64,000 bases of DNA from Bacteroidota bacterium (GCA_005882315.1 VBAR01000001.1:1933736-1997735); one strand, 5' to 3'; positions 9,201 to 19,051 are shown, numbered from the stretch's first letter. Program-made: numbers and translations. Notes: generated from the sequence alone by a model not told the origin.

Positions 9201-12200
9201 AGATTTGACAGACTCAGTGAACATGATGGCCTCCAACCTTACCAACCAGGTTCGGGGTATTGCAAAAGTTGTAACCTCAGTTGCGACTGGTAACTTAAAA
9301 CAAAAACTTTCCATTGTATCTCGTGGTGAAGTTGCACAATTGATCGATACGATCAATGAAATGATCGATACACTTGCCGTGTTTGCTGACCAGGTAACAA
9401 ATGTTGCCCGTGAAGTGGGTGTTGAAGGAAGATTGGGTGGGCAAGCAAGTGTGCCCGGGGCATCAGGTATCTGGAAAAACTTAACTGAGAACGTAAACCA
9501 GCTTGCAGAAAATCTAACAACACAGGTTCGTAATATCGCCGATGTTGCATCTGCTGTAACAAAAGGTGACTTGACACAGATGATCCGTGTAGAAGCAAAA
9601 GGGGAAGTGGAAGAATTGAAAGATACCATCAACCAGATGATCGCAAACCTGAAGCAAACAACATTGCGTAACCAGGAACAGGACTGGTTGAAATCAAACC
9701 TTGCAAAGTTTACACAGATGTTGCAGGGGCAAAAAGATCTGAATACGGTAACACGTCGTATTCTTTCAGAGTTGGCGCAGGTGGTAAATGCACAAAAAGG
9801 TATGTTCTATATCCTTGAGCAAGATGATAGTTTTAAAAATCAAAAACTAAAATTATTCTCAGCTTATGCATTTGGCGAAGAAGTAAAAAAATCAGGCGAA
9901 TTTTCACTAGGCGAAGGATTAGTTGGGCAATGCGCATTGGAAAAAGAAAGAATTCTTTTAACAAACGTACCAAAGAGCTATACAAAGATCAGCTCAGGAC
10001 TTGGTAAGGCCTCCCCATTAAATGTAATTGTACTACCGGTATTATTTGAAAAGGAAATAAAAGCTGTTATCGAACTTGCTTCTTTCGATACTTTCAGCGA
10101 AACACACCTTGACTTCCTTAGCCAGTTGACAGAAAGTATCGGTATCGTGTTAAATACTATTGAAGCAAATACAAGAACTGAAAGTTTACTTGTACAATCA
10201 CAATCATTGACAGATGAATTAAGAAGAACAAATGAGGAGTTGCAGGATAAAGCTCACTTGCTGGTAAAACAAAAAGAAGAAGTTGAAGATAAAAACAAGG
10301 AAGTGGAAGAAGCAAGGTTGTCGTTGGAGGAAAAAGCAGAGCAATTGCAATTAACATCAAAATACAAATCTGAGTTCCTTGCAAATATGTCGCATGAGTT
10401 GCGTACGCCATTAAACTCTTTGTTGATCCTTGCGCAACAATTATACGAGAACCATGATGGTAATCTGAATGAGAAACAAGTTAGTTATGCAAAAACAATT
10501 CATAGTTGTGGTGATGACCTGATCCAATTGATCAATGACATTCTTGACTTATCTAAAATTGAGTCAGGTTATATTTCAACTGATTTTGTTAAGTTACAAT
10601 TCCATGATATTGCCAATTTTGTTGAAACAACATTTAAGCACATCTCGGAAAATAAAAACCTTCGATTTAGTATTGATCTTGATCCGAAATTGCCGTCAAG
10701 TATGGAAACCGATGCTCAACGTCTTAACCAGATCCTTAAAAATCTTTTGTCGAATGCATTTAAGTTTACTGAAAAAGGAGAAGTTAAGCTGCATATTTAT
10801 GAAGCAAACAAAAACTGGAAGCAAGATCATCCTGGTTTATTGAATGCACAAAAAGTTGTTGCATTTGAGATCAAAGACACAGGTATTGGTATTTCAAGAG
10901 ACAAACAGAATATCATCTTTGAGGCATTCCAGCAGGCAGAAGGTTCTACCAGCCGCAAATATGGAGGTACCGGTCTTGGATTATCGATCAGCCGCGGACT
11001 TGCAGATCTGTTAGGTGGTTCAATTGAATTGATAAGTGAGGTCGGTTCAGGTAGTACATTCACTTTGTTCCTGCCAATTGATTATGATCCTGCAAAAGCA
11101 AAAAGAGAAAAACAAAGTAATCTCCAGGTGAGTGAGTATAAATTGGCCGAAGGTGTTTCTGATGCGGCCATTCAATCAGTGCCTACTATTAAAGTACATG
11201 AAACAAAAGACCTGGATGCATTGAATGAAATTATCAATGAAGTTGGTGATGATAGAAATAATATACAGGCAAATGACAGAGTTGTATTGGTAATTGAAGA
11301 TGATGTTCGTTTTGGAAAGATAATGATCGAAAAAGCACATGAGTTGGATATCAAAGTTGTTGTAGCCACTCATTTTGGTGATGTATTCGATCTTGTAAAT
11401 AAATACAATCCTACTGCGGTAACTCTTGATGTGAAGTTGCCAGATGCAAGCGGTTGGAGAGTACTTGACCTGTTTAAAAACGATATCAATTTCAGGCACA
11501 TTCCGATTCATCTTATTTCTGGTGAAGAAAACAGGCTACTTGCTATGCAACGGGGTGCCAGAAGTTTTCAGCTTAAGCCACTCAATACAGAAGCATTAAA
11601 TAATCTTTTTAATGATATCGTTCAGTTCAATGAGAAAAAAGAACGGAAAGTATTGTTAATAGAAGATAATGAACTTGATTCCTCACAAATAGAAAAAGTG
11701 CTTAACGAAGACATTATTAGTATTGAAATTGCTACAACCGGGCAGCAGGCAATTCAATTGATACGTAACAATCATTATGATTGTATAATTGTTGATTATA
11801 TGCTTCCGGATATCGGCGGACTGGATCTTGTTACAGAGATCAGTACAATAAGTAAATTGCAGATGACACCGGTTTTGATCTATTCAGCTAAAGATTTTTT
11901 ACCTAAAGAAAGAAGCCAGTTGAAACAGTATTCAAATAAAATATTGTTGAAAGACGTAAATAGCCTTGATCTTTTGCTGGAAGAAATGGTAATGTTATTG
12001 CATATTGATCATAAAGATCTGCAACCAGAAAAGAGAAGACTGATAGAGAATCTGCGTTCAAAGAATGACATATTGGCTCATAAGAAAGTGCTTGTAGTAG
12101 ATGATGATGTAAGAAATTTGTTTGCTTTGACTACAGCGTTTGAGCGTTATGATATTCATACGATAACCGCAGAAAGCGGGCAGGAAGCAATGGCAATACT

Positions 12201-12447
12201 GGATGAAAATAGCGATATTGATATTGTATTAATGGATATCATGATGCCGGAAATGGATGGATATGAAACAACGCAGAAAATACGTCGGGAACACAAGAAT
12301 AAAACATTGCCAATTATTGCTGTAACTGCTAAAGCAATGAAAGGCGACCGTGAAAAATGTATTGAAGCCGGCGCTTCAGACTATATAACTAAACCTGTAA
12401 AAGTCGATCAACTTTTATCACTGATGAGAGTATGGATGTACAAATAA
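6298..12447 (+). CDS. Giant poly-HAMP hybrid histidine kinase with GAF and three receivers
   Basis: 2049 residues, no membrane segment. Order: a low-complexity start; HAMP-type units from about residue 75, with ten near-identical 92-residue repeats at about 200-1117, each pairing a [15 protein letters not shown] half with a [26 protein letters not shown] half; a GAF domain (1136-1297); a coiled coil; HisKA with His1366 ([10 protein letters not shown]); an ATPase domain; and three receivers with Asp1711, Asp1833 and Asp1980. The layout resembles the cytoplasmic poly-HAMP group III kinases of fungi (Nik1 type), known for osmotic and stress sensing. The gene at 12460, a receiver-kinase, follows 12 bp later and is likely co-transcribed. 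Ligand unknown. Confidence 0.92.
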   Translation: MKKKTKPPVKAAAAASVDNLLLEPMPSRSKNGNGKHKSNGSTSKSHYSSNNDYSEELDNRELLRLLIQVKEGNFSVRMPSDKLGISGKICDTLNDIILLNEALMNELTKARNTIGSKGHLNHRVELPKYARGSWASGVESINSLISDLVHPTIEIAHVISSVAKGNLSQEMPLKIGDHVLQGEFAKIAAEVNDMVKQLNLFSMEVTRVAREVGSEGKLGGQAKVKGVAGVWKDLTDSVNQMAGNLTAQVRNIAEVTTAVARGDLRKKITVDVQGEILELKNTINNLVDQLNSFSSEVTRVAREVGTEGKLGGQAEVKGIGGTWKDLTDSVNQMASNLTGQVRNIAEVTTAVARGDLSRKITVDVKGEILELKNTINTMVDQLNSFSVEVTRVAREVGSEGKLGGQATVKGIGGVWKDLTDSVNQMAGNLTAQVRNIAEVTTAVAKGDLSRKITVDVKGEILELKDTINTMVDQLNSFASEVTRVALEVGTEGKLGGQAKVQDVGGTWKDLTESVNQMASNLTAQVRNIADVTTAVATGDLSKKITVNVAGEILELKNTINTMVDQLNSFASEVTRVALEVGTEGKLGGQAKVQGVGGTWKDLTDSVNQMGSNLTAQVRNIAEVTTAVAKGDLSRKITVDVKGEILELKNTINTMVDQLNSFGSEVFRVAREVGSEGMLGGQADVPGVEGLWKDLTDSVNKMASNLTSQVRNIAEVTTAVANGDLSRKIEVDVKGEILELKNTINTMVEQLRAFASEVTRVAREVGTDGKLGGQANVPGVGGTWKDLTDSVNQMAGNLTAQVRNIADVAIAVANGDMSRKITVDVRGEILQLKETLNTMVDQLRAFASEVTRVAREVGTDGKLGGQAFVPGVAGTWKDLTDSVNQMTGNLTSQVRNIAEVTKAVASGDLTKKVTIDVKGEIFDLKNTINTMVDQLNSFSIEVTRVAREVGTEGKLGGQAEVQGVAGTWKDLTDSVNMMASNLTNQVRGIAKVVTSVATGNLKQKLSIVSRGEVAQLIDTINEMIDTLAVFADQVTNVAREVGVEGRLGGQASVPGASGIWKNLTENVNQLAENLTTQVRNIADVASAVTKGDLTQMIRVEAKGEVEELKDTINQMIANLKQTTLRNQEQDWLKSNLAKFTQMLQGQKDLNTVTRRILSELAQVVNAQKGMFYILEQDDSFKNQKLKLFSAYAFGEEVKKSGEFSLGEGLVGQCALEKERILLTNVPKSYTKISSGLGKASPLNVIVLPVLFEKEIKAVIELASFDTFSETHLDFLSQLTESIGIVLNTIEANTRTESLLVQSQSLTDELRRTNEELQDKAHLLVKQKEEVEDKNKEVEEARLSLEEKAEQLQLTSKYKSEFLANMSHELRTPLNSLLILAQQLYENHDGNLNEKQVSYAKTIHSCGDDLIQLINDILDLSKIESGYISTDFVKLQFHDIANFVETTFKHISENKNLRFSIDLDPKLPSSMETDAQRLNQILKNLLSNAFKFTEKGEVKLHIYEANKNWKQDHPGLLNAQKVVAFEIKDTGIGISRDKQNIIFEAFQQAEGSTSRKYGGTGLGLSISRGLADLLGGSIELISEVGSGSTFTLFLPIDYDPAKAKREKQSNLQVSEYKLAEGVSDAAIQSVPTIKVHETKDLDALNEIINEVGDDRNNIQANDRVVLVIEDDVRFGKIMIEKAHELDIKVVVATHFGDVFDLVNKYNPTAVTLDVKLPDASGWRVLDLFKNDINFRHIPIHLISGEENRLLAMQRGARSFQLKPLNTEALNNLFNDIVQFNEKKERKVLLIEDNELDSSQIEKVLNEDIISIEIATTGQQAIQLIRNNHYDCIIVDYMLPDIGGLDLVTEISTISKLQMTPVLIYSAKDFLPKERSQLKQYSNKILLKDVNSLDLLLEEMVMLLHIDHKDLQPEKRRLIENLRSKNDILAHKKVLVVDDDVRNLFALTTAFERYDIHTITAESGQEAMAILDENSDIDIVLMDIMMPEMDGYETTQKIRREHKNKTLPIIAVTAKAMKGDREKCIEAGASDYITKPVKVDQLLSLMRVWMYK
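6900..9650 (+). repeat. Ten tandem 276-bp coding repeats (HAMP pairs)
   Basis: The LGGQA-encoding segment recurs every 276 bp (for example about 6950 and 7226), ten times in all. The DNA of neighbouring units is very similar, with shared stretches such as GAAATTCTTGAATTGAAAAA. The last two units are the most diverged. Such identity suggests expansion by unequal recombination and possible length variation among strains. Confidence 0.9.
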
Positions 12448-12459
12448 TTGAATCAATAA

Positions 12460-13731
12460 ATGCAAAGTCCACCACCAAAATCAGCTGCTAAAATTCTTGT
12501 TGTCGATGACAGGACGGATAATCTTACGTCTATAGAAGCAATACTTGAAAAGGATGGTTACAATATTGTCAAAGCCAACTCGGGCAGGGAGGCACTTAAA
12601 GTATTGCTGAGTGATCATGATTTTTCCATTATACTCATGGATGTACGGATGCCTGATCTTAGCGGTTATGAAACAGCTACGATCATTTATGAAAGAGATA
12701 AACTGAAAAGCATCCCAATTATTTTTATTACAGCTCATAGTTATGATGAGGACTTTATTTTTAAAGGATACAGGATGGGAGGGGTTGATTATATCTATAA
12801 ACCTATCAACCCGGAATTGTTGAGGGCAAAAGTTGCTGTCTTTGTTGAATTGTATACCAAAAATCAGCAACTCCTGCTCCAGGAAAAAAAACTATTGGCG
12901 GCAAATGATTTTTTACAAAAAGAAATTGAAGAGAAAAAAGCTTCTGAGGTGAGGATAAAGCTTTTAAATGAGCAGCTGTTATCTAACAATGAAAGCCTGA
13001 AACAAATGAATGAGGAACTTGATCAATTTGCTTATATGGCTTCACATGATCTGCAGGAACCTTTACGGAAGATCCAGGTGTTTAGCGATAAAATTTTAAG
13101 GAACAACAAGTTTGATCCGGATAGTGAAAAATACTTTGGCAAAATTATCAGCTCTTCCAAACGTATGCAAAACCTGATCAACAACCTGCTTGATTTTTCG
13201 AGGCATACTGTGAGTTCTAATGATTTTAAAATAATTCCTTTAAAAGAATTAATAAAAAATGCGTTGGCAGAACTCGAAGTGGAAGTTGAAAAAAATAATG
13301 CCAAAATTTTCTGCGAAGACTTGCCTGTTGTTTCAGTAGTACCCGGATTAATGCAGCAATTATTTTACAACCTGTTTAGTAATGCAATAAAATTCAGAAA
13401 GAAAGAAGAGGACCTGGTCGTTAACGTTAAATCGGAAAAAATGGAACCAGGAGAGCTATCAAATTTTATAAAGCATACCGCTAATAAAAATTTTTATAAG
13501 ATAACCGTCGAGGATAACGGAATTGGTTTTGATAATAAATATACCGAGGACATATTCAGGGTATTTAAACGTCTGCATAGTTATCATGAATTTGAAGGAA
13601 CAGGCGTAGGTCTATCTATTTGTAAAAAAATTATTGAAAAGCATGGTGGATTTATTACTGCTAAGAGTAAAATTGGTATTGGGTCAGAATTTATAATAGG
13701 CCTGCCGGAAACAAGCTACACAAGTTCTTAA
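12460..13731 (+). CDS. Receiver-histidine kinase
   Basis: 423 residues. The receiver (residues 10-125) has VVDDR and phospho-acceptor Asp61 (ILMDVRMPD). A coiled coil (about 130-185) leads to a HisKA domain with His196 (ASHDLQEPLRKI), the form common in bacteriophytochrome-like kinases, and an ATPase domain (FSNAIKF, DNGIGF, GTGVGL). It is soluble, with no DNA-binding output. It starts 12 bp after the poly-HAMP hybrid kinase and probably shares its mRNA. The receiver-first layout suggests it is controlled by phosphorylation from another member of the cluster. Confidence 0.9.
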   Translation: MQSPPPKSAAKILVVDDRTDNLTSIEAILEKDGYNIVKANSGREALKVLLSDHDFSIILMDVRMPDLSGYETATIIYERDKLKSIPIIFITAHSYDEDFIFKGYRMGGVDYIYKPINPELLRAKVAVFVELYTKNQQLLLQEKKLLAANDFLQKEIEEKKASEVRIKLLNEQLLSNNESLKQMNEELDQFAYMASHDLQEPLRKIQVFSDKILRNNKFDPDSEKYFGKIISSSKRMQNLINNLLDFSRHTVSSNDFKIIPLKELIKNALAELEVEVEKNNAKIFCEDLPVVSVVPGLMQQLFYNLFSNAIKFRKKEEDLVVNVKSEKMEPGELSNFIKHTANKNFYKITVEDNGIGFDNKYTEDIFRVFKRLHSYHEFEGTGVGLSICKKIIEKHGGFITAKSKIGIGSEFIIGLPETSYTSS

Positions 13732-13794
13732 TATGCGTAGGAAAATAAGAACGTTTAAAACAGGATTCTAAAAGATCAAACTAGTATTTAAATC

Positions 13795-14256
13795 TTACCA
13801 ATTACCCATCTCTTCTTTTACTATTCTTTCCAAACTGGTCTCATCTATTTTATTGATTTTCCAATCGCGATCATATTTTACAAACCATGAGATCCAGAGG
13901 CTGCGGGAGAAACGCATAAGCCAGGGCTGCAGGCATAGCAGGAAGACTGCATTAAAGATCAACCAATAAACAAAGCGATTATCATACGCTGAAATACCGA
14001 TCGTTAAGAACCAAACAATAAATGAAACAACGCTGAGAAATACAGTTATACCGTAGCTAACAAAAGAAGTGCCGTAATAAAAGCCTACTTCAATATCGGT
14101 CGGCTGCCCGCATATCGGGCACTCTTTGTTCATCTTTAAAACATTCTTCAGTTTAAGATTTAGTGGTAGCTGAAAAAGTTTTCCCTCCCTGCATCTCGGG
14201 CATCTGCAACCAACTACTGAAGAAATATAAGATCTTGATTTTTGTTCTTTACTCAT
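13795..14256 (-). CDS. DUF983 family zinc-ribbon membrane protein
   Basis: 153 residues. Cys at 17, 19 and 22 and CPICGQ (46-51) form a likely zinc ribbon, followed by the family motif VGFYYGTSFVSYG and two to three membrane segments (about 65-115). This matches DUF983. Its function is unknown; in other bacteria the family sits near cytochrome oxidase and other respiratory genes. Its ATG overlaps the end of the DUF6132 gene by 8 bp, which suggests translational coupling. Confidence 0.85.
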   Translation of the reverse strand: MSKEQKSRSYISSVVGCRCPRCREGKLFQLPLNLKLKNVLKMNKECPICGQPTDIEVGFYYGTSFVSYGITVFLSVVSFIVWFLTIGISAYDNRFVYWLIFNAVFLLCLQPWLMRFSRSLWISWFVKYDRDWKINKIDETSLERIVKEEMGNW

Positions 14257-14476
14257 TCTCGCTTGATTTCGTTTCTTTATCTTTTCTCACAGGTTTTTGA
14301 AATATACTGAATAGTAAACCGCCCATTAAAGCTCCATAGCCTGTACTATTATGCCATTTGGAAGTGATCATACAGGTGCCACTTGTGCAGCCTACTTGTT
14401 TCCAGTAAATAAAGCCAGCTACTGAACCAACAATAATTCCAACTATCACTAATTTATTATTCAATAACCATTTCAT
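14249..14476 (-). CDS. DUF6132 family small membrane protein
   Basis: 75 residues with two membrane helices around the motif GCTSGTCMIT (residues 29-38) and GYGALMGGLLFS, the DUF6132 signature. The paired Cys residues recall rhodanese-linked and YeeE-like inner-membrane proteins, so a link with sulfur handling is possible, in keeping with the DsrE and SoxB genes next door; this is inference. It is first in a two-gene operon with the DUF983 gene. Confidence 0.8.
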   Translation of the reverse strand: MKWLLNNKLVIVGIIVGSVAGFIYWKQVGCTSGTCMITSKWHNSTGYGALMGGLLFSIFQKPVRKDKETKSSENE

Positions 14477-14555
14477 GATGCTGCAAAGGTAACCGAATAC
14501 GTTGCCCTACAATCATGTGCCTGTAAACGAAAATGAATGTTATTACTCTTTGATT

Positions 14556-14969
14556 TTAATTGACCACTTTAATGTAGCCATAACCCTCTTGCTGGCGGAT
14601 TATCAATTCATATAATGCGTCTGGAACAGTTGTTACTCCGTTGAGTAACTGGCTTTTATCAATGCTAAAAACCTGCATGGCGTGTTCGCAAACGGCGAAA
14701 GTCACTTTTTTCTCAGTGGCAAGTTTAATTACATCGGCACTTACAACTGATTTACCCTTTACTACCATATCAAGGGCCCGGCCATAAAATACTATTTCAA
14801 TTTTTGCATCCGGATGCGATTCAAGGATCCCTTTTGACCAACGGATAACCCGTGCATGAGTGGCTGTGTCGCTGGTTGTGATGTCGAAAACAATATTGTA
14901 AGGTTTTGATTGTGCGGAATTGTCTATTGATAAGACTAACAGTGTGGCAACAACTAACAGAGACTTCAT
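14556..14969 (-). CDS. Exported DsrE-fold protein, copy 1
   Basis: 137 residues with a signal peptide (to about residue 20, SAQ). The mature part has the DsrE/DsrF-like layout: IVFDIT at the first strand and a conserved Cys94 in FAVCEHAMQVF, the position used for persulfide carriage in the family. It aligns without gaps with the protein at 15818-16231, including the same Cys. Cytoplasmic DsrE proteins carry sulfur; an exported one next to soxB suggests a periplasmic sulfur carrier (inference). It is divergent from the Tat-exported gene at 15086. Confidence 0.75.
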   Translation of the reverse strand: MKSLLVVATLLVLSIDNSAQSKPYNIVFDITTSDTATHARVIRWSKGILESHPDAKIEIVFYGRALDMVVKGKSVVSADVIKLATEKKVTFAVCEHAMQVFSIDKSQLLNGVTTVPDALYELIIRQQEGYGYIKVVN

Positions 14970-15085
14970 AACTGAATATTTTGGATAAAAAAATTACGAA
15001 TTATTTCCGGAAAAATTTCCCGAATTAAAATTTTTCGTAGCTTAAGTGGCTTTTTTGAAATGATTCCTTAAACAAAATTTATTTT

Positions 15086-15790
15086 ATGGACTCCAAAGAC
15101 TTTAAGACAACTGCCAACCGCCGTAATTTCCTGGGCACACTCGCTGCAGGTGCTGCGGCTGGTATTGCAAGCATCGCCCCATCTATAGAGAGTTTTGCTG
15201 CTGATGAACCCTCAATATCATCGCCACCGTTTGATGATCCCGAGGAGATGTTTAAAAAAATTAGTGGTAAACATCGAATTGTTTTTGATTCGCCACATCC
15301 GCATGAGATATATCCCTTTGCCTGGCCACGGGTTTTTTTACTTACAAATGAAGCCACTAATTCTGGTGGAAAAGATTGTAGTGTTGTTGTGGTGCTGCGT
15401 CATTCATCTATCGGGTATGCCATGGAAGACAGACTTTGGGAGAAATATCAATTGGGTAAAATGTTTGAAGCAAATGATCCTGAAACAAAACAACCTGCTA
15501 CAAGAAATCCTTTCTGGAAACCCAAACCAGGGGCCTATAAAATTCCTGGTGTTGGTGAACTTTTAATTGGTGTTGATCAGTTACAGTCAAGTGGGGTAAT
15601 GTTCTGTGTTTGTGCTGCAGCAATCAATGTTTATAGTGCTGCAGCCGCAGCTGCAATGAACCTGAAACATGAAGATGTGAAAAAAGATTTTATGAGTGGA
15701 TTACTTCCGGGTATTCAACCTGTACCATCTGGTGTATGGGCATTGGGCAGGGCACAGGATCATGGTTGCGGATATATTTTCGCCGGATAA
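15086..15790 (+). CDS. Tat-exported protein with DsrE-like Cys motif
   Basis: 234 residues. The twin-arginine signal is NRRNFLGTLAAGAAAG (residues 11-26). The mature domain has alternating strands and helices (IVFDSPHP, CSVVVVLRH) and a late segment VMFCVCAAAINVYS with Cys174 and Cys176. This resembles the Cys region of the two DsrE-fold neighbours, so a larger DsrE-like fold is likely. Tat export suggests folding or cofactor binding before export. It converges on the soxB operon, sharing a terminator hairpin at 15800-15835. The exact role is unknown. Confidence 0.65.
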   Translation: MDSKDFKTTANRRNFLGTLAAGAAAGIASIAPSIESFAADEPSISSPPFDDPEEMFKKISGKHRIVFDSPHPHEIYPFAWPRVFLLTNEATNSGGKDCSVVVVLRHSSIGYAMEDRLWEKYQLGKMFEANDPETKQPATRNPFWKPKPGAYKIPGVGELLIGVDQLQSSGVMFCVCAAAINVYSAAAAAAMNLKHEDVKKDFMSGLLPGIQPVPSGVWALGRAQDHGCGYIFAG

Positions 15791-15799
15791 AATATTTTC

Positions 15800-15835
15800 A
15801 TCAAAGCAGGTGATTGTTTAATTGCCTGCTTTGAT
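15800..15835. terminator. Shared bidirectional hairpin between convergent genes
   Basis: An 11-bp perfect stem (ATCAAAGCAGG at 15800-15810 with CCTGCTTTGAT at 15825-15835) with a 14-base loop. It lies just after the stop at 15790 and covers the last codons of the minus-strand DsrE gene. The T tracts are short, so strength is uncertain. Confidence 0.5.
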
Positions 15836-16231
15836 ATAACTCCATCCTTCTTTTTGCTTCGCCGATAATTCAAGAATTGCTACAGGCACTATTTCTGCCA
15901 GGTCACTTATCTGCGATTTATCAATATTGAATCTCCTCAGTGAGTTTGCACAGACTTTGAAACTCACAGTTGCTTTTGATTTCAATTCTTTTATTTTCTC
16001 TTCAAAATATACTTTGTCTTTCACAAACATATTTACTGCTTTTCCATGACAGACGAGTTCAAGTTCTGCATCGGGTGCAGCTTTCAGCACATTATTGAAT
16101 TGACGAAGTACAGTGCTGTGCGTGGCAGTATCCCCGTCGTTCAGATCGAAAACAATTTTATACTTTTCTGACTGTGCATTTAAACTAGTCGCTGCAATTA
16201 ATAATGCAATTGATAATAAGAATTTATTCAT
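15818..16231 (-). CDS. Exported DsrE-fold protein, copy 2
   Basis: 137 residues with a signal peptide (to about residue 20, LNAQ). It is a paralogue of the protein at 14556-14969, with the same length and the conserved Cys94 in FKVCANSLRRF, plus an extra Cys61. It is last in the minus-strand sulfur operon, 10 bp after soxB. With no SoxYZ in view, it is a candidate carrier for sulfur released or bound during thiosulfate oxidation (inference). Confidence 0.75.
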   Translation of the reverse strand: MNKFLLSIALLIAATSLNAQSEKYKIVFDLNDGDTATHSTVLRQFNNVLKAAPDAELELVCHGKAVNMFVKDKVYFEEKIKELKSKATVSFKVCANSLRRFNIDKSQISDLAEIVPVAILELSAKQKEGWSYIKAGN

Positions 16232-16241
16232 GGCTTATTTT

Positions 16242-18041
16242 TTAAATGAATTCATAGTCGTATCCTTCTAATTGTGATAATAAAGTTGCCGGCGCATCGG
16301 TAGCAGTTGCACGGCCTTCAACAGCCGGCGCAACTGGAGAATGAACTGCAAGATATTCCCGTACTACATCATGCATATTGAATCCGGGCTTATCCGGCTT
16401 TGTCACGTTTTCCATCCGACAGAGCATATCAAACGGGTCGCCTTCTCTTTCGCAGGCAAGAATAGAATAATTTTTTTCAGGATTGATAGGATCACCATTT
16501 ACTTTTATCCAGTTTAGTCGTTTGCCCATCTCATTCTTTGTTGTAAAATTTATTTCCATTCCTTTGAAGCGAACGACCCAACCACCAAAACGATCTGCCG
16601 GTTCTTTTGAAAATACATTATGCAATTCTTTTTCTAACCAGTTCCATATTTGTTGTCCGCTTGCTACACCCATTTTCACTTCACTGTTTACAGGGAACAT
16701 GCTCCATAAAAAATCATTGGTGATATCGGCAGTGCCGGTGACTTTATTTGTAACCAGTGGCGGGCAAAACCTAAAACCATTGCTGAGTACAATATCTACT
16801 CCGTGATCTTTAAACTTCCACATCAGTGCATCTGTAAGCATATTATCCATCGGGTTTTCGATAACATAATATCTTACGAGGTTGGTTTTTGTTTTACCAA
16901 TTACTTTATTCAGCTCTTTTTTATAAGGTTCTCTTATTTTTTCAACGAGTGCAGCCATCTCTGCATCGGGTTTGTATTTTTCGGGATCAACATCAAGTAA
17001 TTGATAATTGCTGTCTTTCACTTTTCCATTTTCAACTACGACATCCAACTTTGCAACAAAAGAACCAAATGCGCCGGGCTCTGTAACTTTTGCATATTTC
17101 CCAGCAATAGGTTTTCGAATACGTTCATGTGTATCCGCACCCAAAATATAATCAACACCTGCTACTTCAATCTTATTTGCAAGATCGACTTGTTGTGCAA
17201 GTCCCATATGTGTTACCAAAAAAATCATTGCACATTGTTCATACTCTTTCAGGAGTTTTACATATTTGGTTACGTTTACCTCGGGTTTTGTAAAATGAAT
17301 ACCTACACTGTAAGCCGGAGACTGGCGTTTCGGAGTAAGCGGATCATTATAACCAATAAATCCAATTTTAACTCCTGCGATCATCTTTGTCCAGTAAGGA
17401 GGAAAGATCAATTCGCCTTTATATTCATCAGTTGTATCATGAAACATATTTGCGCAGATCTTAGCTGAGTTATAGCCGCCGAGATCATGCCACATCACTT
17501 CCTTTCCATATACTACTTCCCAGTTACCGGGGAGTATCAGATCATAACCGATATTATTTATCAGCGGAACAATTCCTTTTCCTTCTGTTAATGCAGCTAC
17601 GCCACCACCCTGGAAACAATCACCGCCATCAATGATCAAAGTATTAGCAGGATTTTTTGCTTTCAATGTTTTGAGCATTGTTTTCAATACAGCAAAACCT
17701 CCGCGTTTTTTATAAACTGGTTTTCCATTTTCAAAAAAGAATTCATCATGTGTATAAAGTTGAGCATGTATATCACTTGTATGCAGCAACGAAAAAAACT
17801 GTGCTTTTCCATTTTGCACAGCTTTGTTTTTCTGCATTTCATTTTCACGATAAGTATCACCGGGAGTTGCATTTGCAAGGGCAGGAGGGATGATTGCTCC
17901 GGCCGTCAAAGCAGTTGCATTTCTAAAAAAATCGCGACGGCTTTTAATATTGGAATCTTCTGCTATGCTATCAGTAATTTCTTTTTCATCAGAATGGCAG
18001 CCACAGGTACAATCTTGCAAGTGTTCAATTTTATCTGACAT
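16242..18041 (-). CDS. soxB: SoxB-like thiosulfohydrolase
   Basis: 599 residues. It has a Tat signal (SRRDFFRN, residues 34-41) preceded by an unusual Cys-rich head (DCTCGCH, 10-16). The metallophosphoesterase core has HTSDIHAQ (87-94), IDGGDCFQGGG (137-147), GNWEVVYG (172-179), THMG and GADTHE, which are ligands for a two-metal (Mn) site, then a 5'-nucleotidase C-terminal domain (ENPMDNMLTDALM). The tryptophan in GNWE, where nucleotidases have GNHE, and the overall pattern favour SoxB, which hydrolyses the sulfonate from a carrier-bound thiosulfate. The gap to the cytochrome gene is 17 bp. A plain 5'-nucleotidase is less likely given the neighbours. Confidence 0.82.
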   Translation of the reverse strand: MSDKIEHLQDCTCGCHSDEKEITDSIAEDSNIKSRRDFFRNATALTAGAIIPPALANATPGDTYRENEMQKNKAVQNGKAQFFSLLHTSDIHAQLYTHDEFFFENGKPVYKKRGGFAVLKTMLKTLKAKNPANTLIIDGGDCFQGGGVAALTEGKGIVPLINNIGYDLILPGNWEVVYGKEVMWHDLGGYNSAKICANMFHDTTDEYKGELIFPPYWTKMIAGVKIGFIGYNDPLTPKRQSPAYSVGIHFTKPEVNVTKYVKLLKEYEQCAMIFLVTHMGLAQQVDLANKIEVAGVDYILGADTHERIRKPIAGKYAKVTEPGAFGSFVAKLDVVVENGKVKDSNYQLLDVDPEKYKPDAEMAALVEKIREPYKKELNKVIGKTKTNLVRYYVIENPMDNMLTDALMWKFKDHGVDIVLSNGFRFCPPLVTNKVTGTADITNDFLWSMFPVNSEVKMGVASGQQIWNWLEKELHNVFSKEPADRFGGWVVRFKGMEINFTTKNEMGKRLNWIKVNGDPINPEKNYSILACEREGDPFDMLCRMENVTKPDKPGFNMHDVVREYLAVHSPVAPAVEGRATATDAPATLLSQLEGYDYEFI

Positions 18042-18058
18042 GATGATAATGGATCAAT

Positions 18059-19051
18059 TTATTTATTTGTCTTCGCCTGTTCTTCTTTTGCTTTTTTAAT
18101 CGGCTTGAATGGTCCGTATTTATGCTGCTCTTCGCTAAAGCCATCTGTAAATGGCCCGAAAGGATGGTCAAATGGTTTTTTTGAAATATCCGGCCAGTCT
18201 TCTTTAAAAACTTTCACGGGTCTTGGTTGTGAGTTTACAAATGCTGCTACATCCCATGCTTCTTCATCTGTTAGCTGTGGTGCATGATAATTCACTTCAC
18301 CGAAAGGCATATTGTTTTTTACATAACCGGCAAATCTTGACATTCTGAATAAACCCGCAGCAGTATTATAACTATCATTTCCCCAGAGAGGCGGATATGT
18401 ATAACCTGTGCCTTCTGTATTTCTTTGTCCCGATCCATCTGCACCATGACAACGCTGACATTTACTTGTATAAACCACAATTCCTTTCTTTGGATCAGCA
18501 GCCCTGTCAAGAACAGGAATGTCCATAATGCCGCTTCCTTTTGGTTTTGTTTTTTTCGGTACATCTCGGCCTAGCCAATGCATATAAGCAATGATGGCCT
18601 GCATTTCCCTGCTAGTACTGTCAACTGCTTTCGGTGCATTCAAACTCCTTTCCATACAATCAGAAACTCTTTTTACAATTGTTTCCAAGCCACCACTTCT
18701 TGGCCTGAACTGAGGATACAATGATGATACAGCGCCATAATTATTTCCCCAGGGTATAGTACCTGCACTCAAATGACAGTTCTGGCAATTCATGCCATTG
18801 GTGATCTGTAAAACAGAGCCTTTCGGTCCTAAATATTTTGAAGTGTTCTCAATCAAATCTCTTCCGTATGCAATTAGTTTACCGGAATCAGTATCAGGTA
18901 TTTGGTATTTACCCGGTCCAACCCATGCAGAACTATCGGCAAATGCCATCATCATATTATTTTTTGCAGGGGATGAAAACTGCATCAGTATCCACACCAC
19001 GATGATAGATCCTAATAAAACAGGTAGCCAGTTTTCTTTAAGAAATTTCAT
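18059..19051 (-). CDS. TsdA-like dihaem cytochrome c (thiosulfate dehydrogenase-like)
   Basis: 330 residues with one N-terminal membrane helix (about 8-26) as anchor or signal. There are two haem c sites: CQNCH (89-93) and CQRCH (198-202). Segments NGMNCQNCHL, YPQFRPRSGGLET and Cys132 in DCMERSLN match TsdA, where this Cys is an axial haem ligand. TsdA couples two thiosulfates to tetrathionate or acts in reverse. SoxA also has a Cys ligand, but the PQFRPRSG pattern favours TsdA. It lies between a transporter gene and soxB in one operon, with 10- to 17-bp gaps. Confidence 0.8.
   Translation of the reverse strand: MKFLKENWLPVLLGSIIVVWILMQFSSPAKNNMMMAFADSSAWVGPGKYQIPDTDSGKLIAYGRDLIENTSKYLGPKGSVLQITNGMNCQNCHLSAGTIPWGNNYGAVSSLYPQFRPRSGGLETIVKRVSDCMERSLNAPKAVDSTSREMQAIIAYMHWLGRDVPKKTKPKGSGIMDIPVLDRAADPKKGIVVYTSKCQRCHGADGSGQRNTEGTGYTYPPLWGNDSYNTAAGLFRMSRFAGYVKNNMPFGEVNYHAPQLTDEEAWDVAAFVNSQPRPVKVFKEDWPDISKKPFDHPFGPFTDGFSEEQHKYGPFKPIKKAKEEQAKTNK

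Noticed and set aside
9093-9632. 179-codon antisense open frame in the HAMP repeat region, and similar shorter ones
   Set aside because: They recur with the 276-bp repeat on the opposite strand and reflect codon bias of the repeats.
6900-9650. Regular repeats that might suggest a CRISPR array
   Set aside because: The period is 276 bp, the repeats are coding and there are no short unique spacers.
18059-19051. Identification of the dihaem cytochrome as SoxA
   Set aside because: The NGMNCQNCHL, PQFRPRSG and CMERSLN segments match TsdA better, though a search is needed to be certain.
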